Source: Komagataella phaffii GS115
Lineage: Eukaryota > Ascomycota > Pichiomycetes > Pichiales > Pichiaceae
NCBI RefSeq assembly: GCF_000027005.1
Contig: NC_012965.1
Location: forward strand, 1,599,001-1,663,000
Direction: 5' to 3'
Length of the DNA stretch: 64,000 nucleotides
Of the stretch, positions 37,515-46,813 are shown piece by piece. The notes under the pieces were generated by a model. It saw nothing but the letters and a program-made list of their open reading frames with translations, made no database searches and had not been told where the DNA came from. Within the stretch, counting starts at the first letter, position 1. Each line of letters begins with the position of its first letter. Position numbers and translations under genes: made by a program.

Positions 37515-40499
37515 TTAGTTGTGCCTTCTTTTCATAGGCAAAGTTCCTGATTTTGAAGCATTGTAAGTTTGCCGATTATAGCCCTGGTTACCTTGATTGC
37601 CCTGGTATCCTCCTTGGTATCCATTTTTGTATTCACCCTGATAACCGCCTTGGTAGCCAGACTGATAGCCAGCTTGATATCTACCCTGGGAGCCTCCCTG
37701 ATACCCACCACGGTATCCGCCTTGATACGATCCTTGATAACTATTCTGGTACCCACCCGAATTAGCTTGATATCCCTGATTTCCTTGGTATCCACCTCTA
37801 CCTCCACGGTTTCCATGTTGATGATATCCTCCGCCTCTTCGGAACTCAGTCTCAGTATGACTTCCTCCGTGGTAGATGCCATGTCTATGTCCCTTGGCCT
37901 CATCACTGTGGATTTGAATGAAAGCCTTATATCCTCCCTGTCTTGGTAAGTACTGTGACTTTCCATGTGGGCCAATGTATTGCTTGAAGTCAGCGTTCTC
38001 TTCAGGACTGAATCTGTTTCGGCCGTAGAAATTGGTTCCTCCATACAAAATGCTGTCTTTATCTTCTTGAGTTAGTCTCCGCAAATGAGGAATTAAACCT
38101 GACAGAATCATAGATTTTGCATGTGACTTAGGTAATTGCTTGAATTCCACCATCAGGAAATCTCTATTTGAAATGTCAGGGTAGTGACGATATCCTTCGA
38201 GTTGTTTGACAGGTAGGCGAAGAACTCCAGACCTATCAAAGGACTGCAGTTTAATTGCTACTCCTGATACTCCCGAACTGTCAACTTGAAATTCGTAACT
38301 ATCTTTTCCCTCTTCGTACAATTCCTTGACTAACGTGGGATAATGTGAATGGCTTCTTCCTAGAACCAGAATTTCTGACCTGTTGGTATTTCTAAACTTT
38401 TCGTCTTCGGTAAGTTGATCATACTTTGATTGTACCGCTTTCAACAGCCTGTTTTCATCAATGAAAGGCAGCAATGGTATGGCTTGCCAAATTACCTTCT
38501 TACCATTCATGTCCAAGGGAAACTCCTCTGGATAAAAATCAATGATCTCCGAATTAGCATCAGACATCAAGCTTCTAAAAACATCCGGTAGATTATGGCT
38601 TGAAGCGGCTGGTAAAACACTCATCAGCTGCTCATACGGTCTGAACGGTGTTCCCTCAACGAACTCAATCTTGAGTTCAGATAAATTTACAAAGTCAGCT
38701 GCAAAAGGAGCGTAATGGTATGGATAGTACCAATTCCAAGATGGACAGCCTTGATAATAGTATAAAAGAACCCATGATACACCTTCAATGTACTTTTGAA
38801 CCATATTCCTGGCAATTTTCTTAACCTTCTGAGGGTCCTTAGTGTGAAACTTCGTTTCGTAATATCGCTTTCTATATCCTGGCTCCCATAATCTAATCTC
38901 TTCATTCTTGGGAATCAAAATCTCAGTGGACGAGTCTTCAGGATCAGATGTGACAAGCACATCGTCTTCTTCTTCAACGACTTCTTCAACTGATTCTTTA
39001 ACTACTTCTTGCTCTTCGTTGCTAATTTTTCTCTTTTTATTAATCTCATTTTGCAGGTTCTGTTTCAATAATTCAGCGATGCTCTTATTGGCTTCATTTG
39101 CTTTAGTAATTAATGCCGAGTTGTTAACCATCTCAGAGTCGGTCATTTTAATTCCAACGCTTTCTCCGCTAGTGGTATAAAGTGGAATATTCTGATTAGG
39201 CGTTAACGGAGCTTTGTCCTTTCCAGTTGAAATATTGGGAGCATTTTGAGATCTAGCCGAACTTTGCTCTTGAGCAAGTTTTCTTCTCTTTTGGTTCTCT
39301 AGTGATCTCTTTTCGTCCTCATACCTTTTTCTGAAAATATAATCCTCCTTCTTTGCCAGTTCTGCCAACAGTCTCTCCACAGCGGGCAAGTTTAAATACC
39401 CATCTGTGGTCAAGTATCCTTTCATAGTTGGCAAAATTTGCTTCCAGATTGTTACCAATGTGGTAATACTGTTGTCTCTAACATCCAACGATGGTAAATG
39501 CGGCAAAAAATCGTTACCACAAAAGAAACAGATAAACACCCAATCATCTATAGATTTTTCCAAGTCAAAAGGAAACGAAAGTCCCGGCACATTCAACTCA
39601 ATTTGCAGGTATTCTCTCAAAATATTCAGATGTAACCATAAGAAAGGTGTTTTCTTATCTTTAAGTTCTTGTCTCTCAATGTCAGTCATACGTAGCTGAT
39701 CTTGAAGGGAGTAACTCTTTTTGTCTTGAGCAAACACGTCCTCTCTCAAAATCTTAAAATGGGGTTCATGAGTAGCCAAGCCCAGGAAAATCAAGTCTGC
39801 GTCCAATCCATAGATACAGTGGGTGGTATTTGGATCGTGTTTGGGAGAAGAGCGTAGTGATCTTACATAGGACATAATCTTGTGTTCACCCTCACCGGGT
39901 ACAGAGGCATCGCTAATGATGACCTCAATTCCACTCCACCCTGGATCAGTAGTCAGCTTATAGGCCGCCCAGTAGCGTAAAGAGTCGGCCAATCGATGCA
40001 TAAAGGGTGTACCTGGTGTAATTGCGTTGGAATCCCATGTCTTTTTGTTCTTGATGGCGTCATCAATGATTTCACCTTTCTTTTCCATCTCCTTTAGCTC
40101 TGCCGCCTTTTTTTCATTAGCATCTTTAGCATCCTGTGCAGACCTGAACCTTCTGGAACGTTGCTGGTTCATCTTGGCCCTGGGAGCAACACCATCAACG
40201 GCGATGTAGATCACCTTTCTCGGCCTAGCCATCATGATCACATTCTCTGTGTAGGCAAAAACATCCAGCATCATCTCGTCCTCAGTCTCTGGGACTGGTT
40301 TGTGTTCTGGATGCGAACACGGGTGCACGATACCATTCATATCTAGGTAGAGATTGTCTAGCTCTCCGTTGGGATTGGGGTCCTCGTACCTAGTGGGACG
40401 GGATTCGCCATCAATATCCACATCTTCGTCTTGTATCACAGGCGAGATGATCTTCGGGTACTTTCTAGACAACCATCTGAACAATGCTGGAACACCCAT
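37515..40499 (-). CDS. RAT1: Nuclear 5'-3' exoribonuclease (RAT1/XRN2)
   Basis: RAT1 is the essential nuclear 5'-3' exonuclease for rRNA and snoRNA processing and torpedo termination by RNA polymerase II. The 994 residues (1006 in Saccharomyces) start MGVPALFRWLSRKYPKI. Conserved region 1 contains DMNGIVHPCSHPE, YIAVDGVAPRAKMNQQRSRRFR, SDASVPGEGEHKIMSY and YGLDADLIFLGL. The linker is Lys/Glu-rich, conserved region 2 follows (GVSWVLLYYYQGCPSWNWYYPYHYAPFA), and the tail at about residues 900-975 is Gly/Tyr/Gln-rich repeats. The active-site acidic residues are present. The protein looks complete. Confidence 0.96.
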   Translation of the reverse strand: MGVPALFRWLSRKYPKIISPVIQDEDVDIDGESRPTRYEDPNPNGELDNLYLDMNGIVHPCSHPEHKPVPETEDEMMLDVFAYTENVIMMARPRKVIYIAVDGVAPRAKMNQQRSRRFRSAQDAKDANEKKAAELKEMEKKGEIIDDAIKNKKTWDSNAITPGTPFMHRLADSLRYWAAYKLTTDPGWSGIEVIISDASVPGEGEHKIMSYVRSLRSSPKHDPNTTHCIYGLDADLIFLGLATHEPHFKILREDVFAQDKKSYSLQDQLRMTDIERQELKDKKTPFLWLHLNILREYLQIELNVPGLSFPFDLEKSIDDWVFICFFCGNDFLPHLPSLDVRDNSITTLVTIWKQILPTMKGYLTTDGYLNLPAVERLLAELAKKEDYIFRKRYEDEKRSLENQKRRKLAQEQSSARSQNAPNISTGKDKAPLTPNQNIPLYTTSGESVGIKMTDSEMVNNSALITKANEANKSIAELLKQNLQNEINKKRKISNEEQEVVKESVEEVVEEEDDVLVTSDPEDSSTEILIPKNEEIRLWEPGYRKRYYETKFHTKDPQKVKKIARNMVQKYIEGVSWVLLYYYQGCPSWNWYYPYHYAPFAADFVNLSELKIEFVEGTPFRPYEQLMSVLPAASSHNLPDVFRSLMSDANSEIIDFYPEEFPLDMNGKKVIWQAIPLLPFIDENRLLKAVQSKYDQLTEDEKFRNTNRSEILVLGRSHSHYPTLVKELYEEGKDSYEFQVDSSGVSGVAIKLQSFDRSGVLRLPVKQLEGYRHYPDISNRDFLMVEFKQLPKSHAKSMILSGLIPHLRRLTQEDKDSILYGGTNFYGRNRFSPEENADFKQYIGPHGKSQYLPRQGGYKAFIQIHSDEAKGHRHGIYHGGSHTETEFRRGGGYHQHGNRGGRGGYQGNQGYQANSGGYQNSYQGSYQGGYRGGYQGGSQGRYQAGYQSGYQGGYQGEYKNGYQGGYQGNQGNQGYNRQTYNASKSGTLPMKRRHN
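37575..37802 (-). repeat. GYQ-rich tandem repeat within RAT1
   Basis: The end of RAT1 encodes about 76 residues of imperfect GGYQG / GNQGYQ / GGYRG units. In DNA this is a degenerate 9-15 base repeat (GGNTAYCARGG type). It is disordered, low-complexity sequence, likely to vary in copy number between strains. Confidence 0.85.
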
Positions 40500-40830
40500 G
40501 GTGAAATCGGTGTTTTATGATAGTATAGTAGGAGGGTGGAAAAGTTTGTTTCACGAATCGAGCTAGAAGGGAAAGAAAAAAGCAGGCTAGAGGGTGGAAA
40601 GCATGGGCCCAAAAAGAAGCGTAGAGAAGGATATACCAGGAAAGGGACCGTTCATGATCGTATAAGCTTGGACAATTATCATTTCTATGGATAGTGCCCC
40701 AACAGTCACTCAGCCACCGCTAAATTCACCCCATCTCTTTGGGTCTCCATTTGGTACTACTCCAATATCTTGCGCGAGAATACTCTCCAACCAATTCGGT
40801 GCTCTACAATAAACCTCCACGGATCTGGCA
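40500..40830. promoter_or_regulatory. Divergent promoter, RAT1 and the NDUFAF7-like gene
   Basis: These 331 bases contain both promoters. I see no clear TATA box and no additional gene. Confidence 0.35.
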
Positions 40831-42312
40831 GTGAAGATGAAAAAGTTCCTTCATGACTACACTGTCAATCCCAACACATTCAGCTTTAGGCTGGGCAAAC
40901 AGCCATATGAAGGGTCATTTATGAGACAGGTCTTGAAAGCAAGTGGCCATGACGCATGGAACGAAAGAGAAAATGAACAACTCTTCATAAAACATCCAAC
41001 TACAACTTTCAACAGGCAATCAAGGAATCCGAAGAGGCCGAAAGGAGTCAAAATGCTAGCAAGTGACTTTATCGAAGACTCATTGTACAACCGCCATTAT
41101 GGCTACTTTTCTAAACAAGTTGAAATCTTTCAGCCTTCAACGCCATTCGAGTACGCCAAAATGGAGTCGCAAGACCAATTCATGAAAGATTGGCAAAGCC
41201 AATACACTAGGTACGAGGACAAGAAAACAAATTCCGACCCAAAGAATCCAAAGGATCAAAAAACGAACGCAAAAGACATACAACTCTGGCACACGCCGAC
41301 GGAGCTATTTCAACCTTTCTATGGCGAAGCACTGGCTAGATATTTGTTGGTCAATTACATGCTGAACCAGTATCCGTACAACGATCTTGTAATATACGAA
41401 ATGGGTGGTGGTAATGGTACGCTTATGTTGAACATCCTCAACTATATAAGGGAGAAACAACCTGACGTCTACGAGAGAACCCAGTACAAAATCATTGAAA
41501 TCTCCCATAATCTGTCCACTAAACAAGAGGAAACTGCATTACAATTGAAAGCCAAAGACCATGATCATCATGGGAAAGTTCAGATCATTAACAAATCCAT
41601 CTTTGATTGGAAGGAAGTGGAGCCTAATCCATGTTTCTTTATAGCATTAGAGGTTTTCGATAACTTTGCACATGATGTTATTCGATATGACAACACCACC
41701 AGGGAGCCTTATCAAGGGTATGTAGTGATTGATGAACATGGTGACTTCAAGGAATTTTTCACCAAAGATCTGGATGATTGGGCCAATGCATTCTTAGGGC
41801 TAAGAGAAAATGGAAAATACCCACGACTTAATCAAAAGAGTTTGTGGGGAGAACATCCTTTGGCCAAAAATGCCTTTTATCGAGGTTTCAAAGACTCTAT
41901 CTACCCAGTGCGTGCAAACTTAAGCGATCCAGAATACATCCCCACGAGACTTTTGAAATTCTTCCACATTCTCAAGTATAAGTTTCCCCAACATCAGCTA
42001 TTAGCGTCCGATTTTTCCAAACTCAACGAAACTATTCCAGGCTACATGGCTCCTGTTGTGCAGACAATGCTAAACAACAGAATGGTCACGACCGACTCAT
42101 ACATGGTTCTGCAAGGTTACTTTGATATCATGTTCCCTACCGATTTCCAGTTGGCCTCCGATCTGTATCGGCAAGTTGTTGGAAAATTAGCCGATGTCTC
42201 ATCGCATCGAGAGTTTTTAAGCCAATGGGCAGATATCCGGGCTACAACGACTCAAACTGGAGAGAATCCCATGTTAGAGTTTTACAAAAACGCAGACTTC
42301 ATGTATAGCTAA
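40831..42312 (+). CDS. Mitochondrial NDUFAF7-like (MidA) protein arginine methyltransferase
   Basis: This 493-residue DUF185/MidA family protein is related to human NDUFAF7 and yeast YKL162C. NDUFAF7 symmetrically dimethylates an arginine of the complex I NDUFS2 subunit during assembly. The S-adenosylmethionine loop is visible as YEMGGGNGTLMLNIL. The family's TPTELFQPFYGEALARYL block precedes it, and FFIALEVFDNFAHDVIRYD follows as the expected 'E.FDA.P' region. The N-terminus is basic, consistent with matrix import (MKMKKFLHDYTVN...); the second Met at codon 3 is an alternative start. K. phaffii retains respiratory complex I, so a real assembly role is plausible, unlike in Saccharomyces. Confidence 0.87.
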   Translation: MKMKKFLHDYTVNPNTFSFRLGKQPYEGSFMRQVLKASGHDAWNERENEQLFIKHPTTTFNRQSRNPKRPKGVKMLASDFIEDSLYNRHYGYFSKQVEIFQPSTPFEYAKMESQDQFMKDWQSQYTRYEDKKTNSDPKNPKDQKTNAKDIQLWHTPTELFQPFYGEALARYLLVNYMLNQYPYNDLVIYEMGGGNGTLMLNILNYIREKQPDVYERTQYKIIEISHNLSTKQEETALQLKAKDHDHHGKVQIINKSIFDWKEVEPNPCFFIALEVFDNFAHDVIRYDNTTREPYQGYVVIDEHGDFKEFFTKDLDDWANAFLGLRENGKYPRLNQKSLWGEHPLAKNAFYRGFKDSIYPVRANLSDPEYIPTRLLKFFHILKYKFPQHQLLASDFSKLNETIPGYMAPVVQTMLNNRMVTTDSYMVLQGYFDIMFPTDFQLASDLYRQVVGKLADVSSHREFLSQWADIRATTTQTGENPMLEFYKNADFMYS

Positions 42313-43295
42313 GCAGGTGGCACTCTTCATCCCACCTAACCGTTTCAAACTGGGATGGTGGATTGAGTCTATGACGTAGTGTGCAGGTAGGTACCCACAA
42401 GTGGGTAATGCCAGTTGATGGGTCTAAAAAAAAGAAACGAGAAATTCCCCTAGGCATCTTGCTGATTGGTGCAGAGCAGCCAAGAGATTGATACTTTGTT
42501 CTACGATTTTGGTCATGCGAAGAACGAGGACAAAGCTTAGAAAAAATAGAGACGCTATACACGAGACCAAATTTTTCTTCGAAATTGGCGCAACTTACAA
42601 TAGTGTTTCTTTTTTTTTTTTTCTTTTTTCTTTTCTCTTTCAATTGATTAATGAATCTCTTTGGTGGGGAACCAGTCTCTTCTCCTGGGCACGAGACAAT
42701 CAATCCTTCACTCTGAAACAATACAATTATTTATAATTTCCTCTGGAAGTGGTGACCCAAATGGATATCACACGACTTTTTTGATGACCCCTTTACTAAG
42801 GGGATTACTGAATCGCATGGACTAGCCCTAATAGGAATTTCCCCAGGAGAAATATTCCAGTACTGCACAGGCGCGCATTTCTGGAATTCTCGCAAGTCTT
42901 GACAGGCCAAACTTTTATGGTCTGCAGAGAAGGCAACATTAACTTCTTAGAACATGGCTCTCCAAAAATGTCCAATTAAATACTATACTTTTATTAAGGC
43001 ACTAGAAACAAAATCTTGTCTAAGCTAATTTTGCCCCTCCCCCCATTTTACGGAATCCCGATATGAAATTAGGTACACCTTTCCTCATTTGAAACTTATA
43101 CCCCTCTTAACAGGAGAAAAACGGAATTATTTTCTCATTGCATGGCATGTGCGTCATAAAGAATACCGAGCAGAAAACGGAAAAATCCATTTGAATGCAA
43201 TGCCGTCTGTTTCTTTTTTTTTGAACACATCACTTTATAAGTCATAGGGTCCTCAGCATTTCAGTCTTACTAAATCAATCTTGTAAAGAACAAAA
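42313..43295 (+). promoter_or_regulatory. Upstream region of the amino-acid permease
   Basis: About 1 kb lies between the NDUFAF7-like stop and the permease. It carries a long T-rich pyrimidine tract at about 42606-42640 and a TTTATAA TATA-like element at about 43234-43240, some 55-60 bases before the ATG. A long upstream region suits a nutrient-regulated permease. Open frames (42299-42721 minus, 42488-42736 plus) show only low-complexity Lys or Phe runs from the pyrimidine tract and are not supported. Confidence 0.45.
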
Positions 43296-45008
43296 ATGTC
43301 CAACTCAAGTAGATTGTCCGAGAAGGAATTCGAAACTTCAAAGTCGAAGGACTCCAACTTCGCAGTGTTCTCAGAGGAGGACGCATCATCTACCACAGAG
43401 AAGGGGTTGTTCAGCTCTGGATTCCTTCAAATGAACAAGGAATTCAAGATGCAACGTCATTTGAAGAGTAGACACATCCAGATGATTGCCATTGGTGGTT
43501 CCATCGGAACAGGATTATTCGTTACCATCTCCAACGGTCTGATAAACGGTGGTCCAGGTTCTCTGTTTATTGCTACAACTTTCTGGACTCTGATCATTTT
43601 AATGCTTACCACTGCTATTGGAGAAATGGTTTGTTACCTCCCAGTAGCTTCTCCCTTCATTGAAATGGCAGGTCGTTGTGTTGATGAGGCATTTGAAGTC
43701 TGCGCCGGTTACAACTTTTTCCTCATGGAAGCCTGTTACATTCCGTTCGAGATAACTGCCTGTAATACCATGATTCACTACTGGAGATCCGACTACTCTC
43801 CCGCTATCACCTTTGTGGTTCAGACCCTCTTGTATGTGCTCTTCAACGTCTTCACTGTCAAATGGTTTGGTGAGTCTGAGTTTTGGATGTCCATTACGAA
43901 GTTGATTTTGTGTATTGGTTTGCTATTTTTCACTTTCATTACCATGGTCGGTGGTAATCCTCAACACGATGCTTTTGGATTCAGATATTGGAATGACCCA
44001 GGTGCTTTTGCTACCTATTACAGAGATGGACCTTTGGGTCGATTCCAGGGATTTGTTTCTGCTTTGACAACGGCATGTTTCTTTGTGGTTGGCCCAGAAT
44101 ATCTCTCCATGGTCGCAGCTGAGGCCAGAAACCCAAAGAAGACCATGTCTGGGGCTTTCAGAACTGTCATTTACAGATTGGCCCTATTTTACATTGGAGG
44201 TGCTCTGTCGGTAGGTATCTTAGTAGCCTACAATGACCCCACCTTAGTCGCACACACAGGACAAGAAGACGCCTCGGCCTCTCCATACGTGGTTGCCATG
44301 AACAACATGGGAATTTCCGGTCTTCCCCATGTTATTAATGTCACTATCATCATGTCTGCCGCTTCCGCTGGTAACTCTTACTTCTATGCCGCTTCAAGAC
44401 AGCTTTATGCTCTTGCCAAGAGAGGATATGCGCCATCTTGTTTCCAGATGGTTACCAAGAAGGGTATTCCTATCACATGTATGGCTGTCACCACTTGTTT
44501 CGCTTTGCTTTCGTTGTTGCAACTGGGTAACGACAGTGCCGTAGTCCTGGAATGGATTGTGAACCTGGTCACCGGTGCCCAGATGCTGAACTACGCCTTC
44601 ATGTGCGTGACATATTATTGTTTCTACAGAGCAGTCAACGCCCAGGGACTCGATCGTATGGACAGAAAGATGTTCATTTACAGATCCTGGTTCCAGCCTT
44701 ACTCCATCATCATCGCAGGAGCATTCATATGGACGATGGTCTTCATCTTGGGTTACTCAGTGTTCTTGCCTGGGAATTGGAGTATTGAGACGTTTTTGTT
44801 CTCCTACGTTATGATCTTTGTCAACCTTGCAATTTTCCTCTTCTGGAAGATTCTCAAGAGAACCAGTTTCCGCAAGCCCGCAGAAGTTGACTTGGTTACG
44901 GGTATGGAGGAGATTGACGAACACATTTATGAATACTATGCAAACCTGGAAGCTAATAACCAGCGCGATGACACTCTGTTCCGCAGAATTATGGCTTGGG
45001 TCTTTTAG
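43296..45008 (+). CDS. Amino-acid permease, DIP5-like
   Basis: This 570-residue APC-superfamily (YAT family) permease probably has 12 membrane segments. The cytosolic N-terminus is Ser/Glu-rich with Lys residues, as in ubiquitin-regulated permeases. The first membrane segment carries the HIQMIAIGGSIGTGLFV signature. The GGNPQHDAFGFRYWNDPGAF loop and the ARNPKKTM motif follow, and the C-terminus is FRRIMAWVF. The loop sequence resembles the dicarboxylic amino-acid permease Dip5. Substrate cannot be fixed from sequence, because several paralogues exist in this yeast; I leave the symbol blank. Confidence 0.85.
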   Translation: MSNSSRLSEKEFETSKSKDSNFAVFSEEDASSTTEKGLFSSGFLQMNKEFKMQRHLKSRHIQMIAIGGSIGTGLFVTISNGLINGGPGSLFIATTFWTLIILMLTTAIGEMVCYLPVASPFIEMAGRCVDEAFEVCAGYNFFLMEACYIPFEITACNTMIHYWRSDYSPAITFVVQTLLYVLFNVFTVKWFGESEFWMSITKLILCIGLLFFTFITMVGGNPQHDAFGFRYWNDPGAFATYYRDGPLGRFQGFVSALTTACFFVVGPEYLSMVAAEARNPKKTMSGAFRTVIYRLALFYIGGALSVGILVAYNDPTLVAHTGQEDASASPYVVAMNNMGISGLPHVINVTIIMSAASAGNSYFYAASRQLYALAKRGYAPSCFQMVTKKGIPITCMAVTTCFALLSLLQLGNDSAVVLEWIVNLVTGAQMLNYAFMCVTYYCFYRAVNAQGLDRMDRKMFIYRSWFQPYSIIIAGAFIWTMVFILGYSVFLPGNWSIETFLFSYVMIFVNLAIFLFWKILKRTSFRKPAEVDLVTGMEEIDEHIYEYYANLEANNQRDDTLFRRIMAWVF

Positions 45009-45283
45009 ACTGCTTCCTCCAGGTCACTTATCCCCTCCTCCCCTCCCACTCTCCTTCCCCTTCCCGCTTTCCCATCCAATGTATTATTAGACATAATTAA
45101 GTAAACACAACATACAAATAATCATACGTTACATTACATCACTCTTCTGTGAAAGAACTTTCCGCTTATTCTCGGATCAGTAAATGGTGGGTTCGCGAGT
45201 ATTACTTTGATGCCTGAGACGGGACCCTTTCAAATTTGCTTACCTTTACATTCTCGTCTTTGTCACATACACCGTTAGTCAGG

Positions 45284-46717
45284 ATGTTCCCCGATAATAA
45301 ACGGCGGATCTGGGTCCGTCGGGCCAATAGACCTCCCACAACCCTGTATGTGAGCTCATTTGATATCGTTGACGACGTGAAGACGTTGGTTGCGCAGAAG
45401 TATCCAACCACTTTGGGTAGGCACTTTGATCCTGCCGATATTCAGTTGAGAATGAGTATCAACTCGTCCATGGATTCTACCAGGTCTTCGAAATCCGAGT
45501 CTGCAAGACTTTCTCCTGCCAACGGTTCAATTCCTAAGAGAGCGTATGACGCTCCGCTCTCACCCATTTCTCCTATTCCCATTCCCCTGCGATCATCTGG
45601 CTCCATTTTGAATCGACAACTTTCCACAAGCGACTTCCACAATGAACACTTATCGGGTAGTTTACCAAGTACCACCACTCATAATGTCCTTCTTGGAGCA
45701 GACCAGTCTGTTTGGAAGTTACTAGACTTGTATTTTCCCCATGGAATGACTATGCATGATGCATTTATCATTGAAAGCCCTGAAGCAAAAAGCTCGCCGG
45801 AGACCGGACAAGAAACAAAACCAGAGGCAATCCGGAGCTTACCCTATGAAGAGCCAGCCGAACCGCATTGTCGCTCAGCCTCCACCTCACCCAATCTTTC
45901 ATCGATCCAACGCAAATCTCATTCAAACCCACATTCACCGACCTCTACCGTTTTACTTCTTCCCAGAAGCAATGCATTGGCCAAATCCAACGAGAGAAGA
46001 AGGAGGCATATACATGATTCAACTTCTGAGCAAGACGTGAAGCCTGATGGAAATTCTTCACAGCAAAATCAAGATAAGACTCAGACTGAGGTGCATCCGG
46101 GGGCTGCCTCAGTTGTATCACCTTCTCAGACAGAAGCCACCAAAGGTAAGAGCAGCTCAAATGAATCGTCCATAAAGAAGAAGCCCAAATCTGCGCTAGA
46201 CAAAGTCCTGCCTAGTGTCAACGTCTTAATTGTTGAAGATAATAAAATTAATGCAGCAATCTTAAGTGCTTTCCTAAGAAAGAATCACGTTCGTTATTCT
46301 GTAGCTAAGAACGGTGAAGAGGCCATCCAAAGTTGGAGACAAGGCGGATTTCATCTCGTTCTCATGGATATTCAGTTACCAGTAATATCGGGTATTGATT
46401 GCACCAGGGAAATCCGAAGACTTGAGAAATTGAATCAAGTTGGAGTATTTGTGAGGAACGAGGATCAAGAACACACGACACTAGATGAAGAAGATAAGCT
46501 AGATACGAATATTTTCCGCTCTCCGGTGATAATTGTGGCCCTAACAGCCTCGACTTCAGATATTGATAAACGAAAGGCACTGGCTGCTGGTTGTAATGAT
46601 TTCCTAACAAAACCCGTCAACTTGGTTTGGCTGGCCAATAAGATAAAGGAGTGGGGATGCATGCAAGCTTTAATTGACTTCGACAGTTTCAAAGGTTCTT
46701 CTTTCAGAGATTTGTAA
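45284..46717 (+). CDS. SSK1: Response regulator of the HOG pathway (SSK1)
   Basis: SSK1 is the phosphorelay response regulator that, when unphosphorylated, activates the MAPKKK of the HOG osmostress pathway. From the ATG at 45284 the protein has 477 residues. A Ser/Pro-rich N-terminal half is followed by a C-terminal receiver domain: LIVEDNKINAAILSAFLRK (acidic pocket), the phospho-acceptor Asp in LVLMDIQLPVISG, ALTAS, and DFLTKPVNLVWLANKI with the conserved Lys. An insert between helix and strand (about 30 residues, KLNQVGVF...DTNIFRS) is typical of fungal Ssk1. The closing WGCMQALIDFDSF is diagnostic. An upstream ATG at 45236 is in frame but less likely. Confidence 0.95.
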   Translation: MFPDNKRRIWVRRANRPPTTLYVSSFDIVDDVKTLVAQKYPTTLGRHFDPADIQLRMSINSSMDSTRSSKSESARLSPANGSIPKRAYDAPLSPISPIPIPLRSSGSILNRQLSTSDFHNEHLSGSLPSTTTHNVLLGADQSVWKLLDLYFPHGMTMHDAFIIESPEAKSSPETGQETKPEAIRSLPYEEPAEPHCRSASTSPNLSSIQRKSHSNPHSPTSTVLLLPRSNALAKSNERRRRHIHDSTSEQDVKPDGNSSQQNQDKTQTEVHPGAASVVSPSQTEATKGKSSSNESSIKKKPKSALDKVLPSVNVLIVEDNKINAAILSAFLRKNHVRYSVAKNGEEAIQSWRQGGFHLVLMDIQLPVISGIDCTREIRRLEKLNQVGVFVRNEDQEHTTLDEEDKLDTNIFRSPVIIVALTASTSDIDKRKALAAGCNDFLTKPVNLVWLANKIKEWGCMQALIDFDSFKGSSFRDL

Positions 46718-46813
46718 ATTACTTAGGGAGATACCTTCAATAGATGCTAAAAATATTTCTTTCCTTATCAAAATACACAATGTTCAACTAAATAAAAAAG
46801 TAGGATTACTTAT

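Noticed and set aside
42299..42736. Open frames on both strands across the pyrimidine tract before the permease
   Set aside because: They consist largely of Lys or Phe runs from the T-rich tract and look like low-complexity artefacts.
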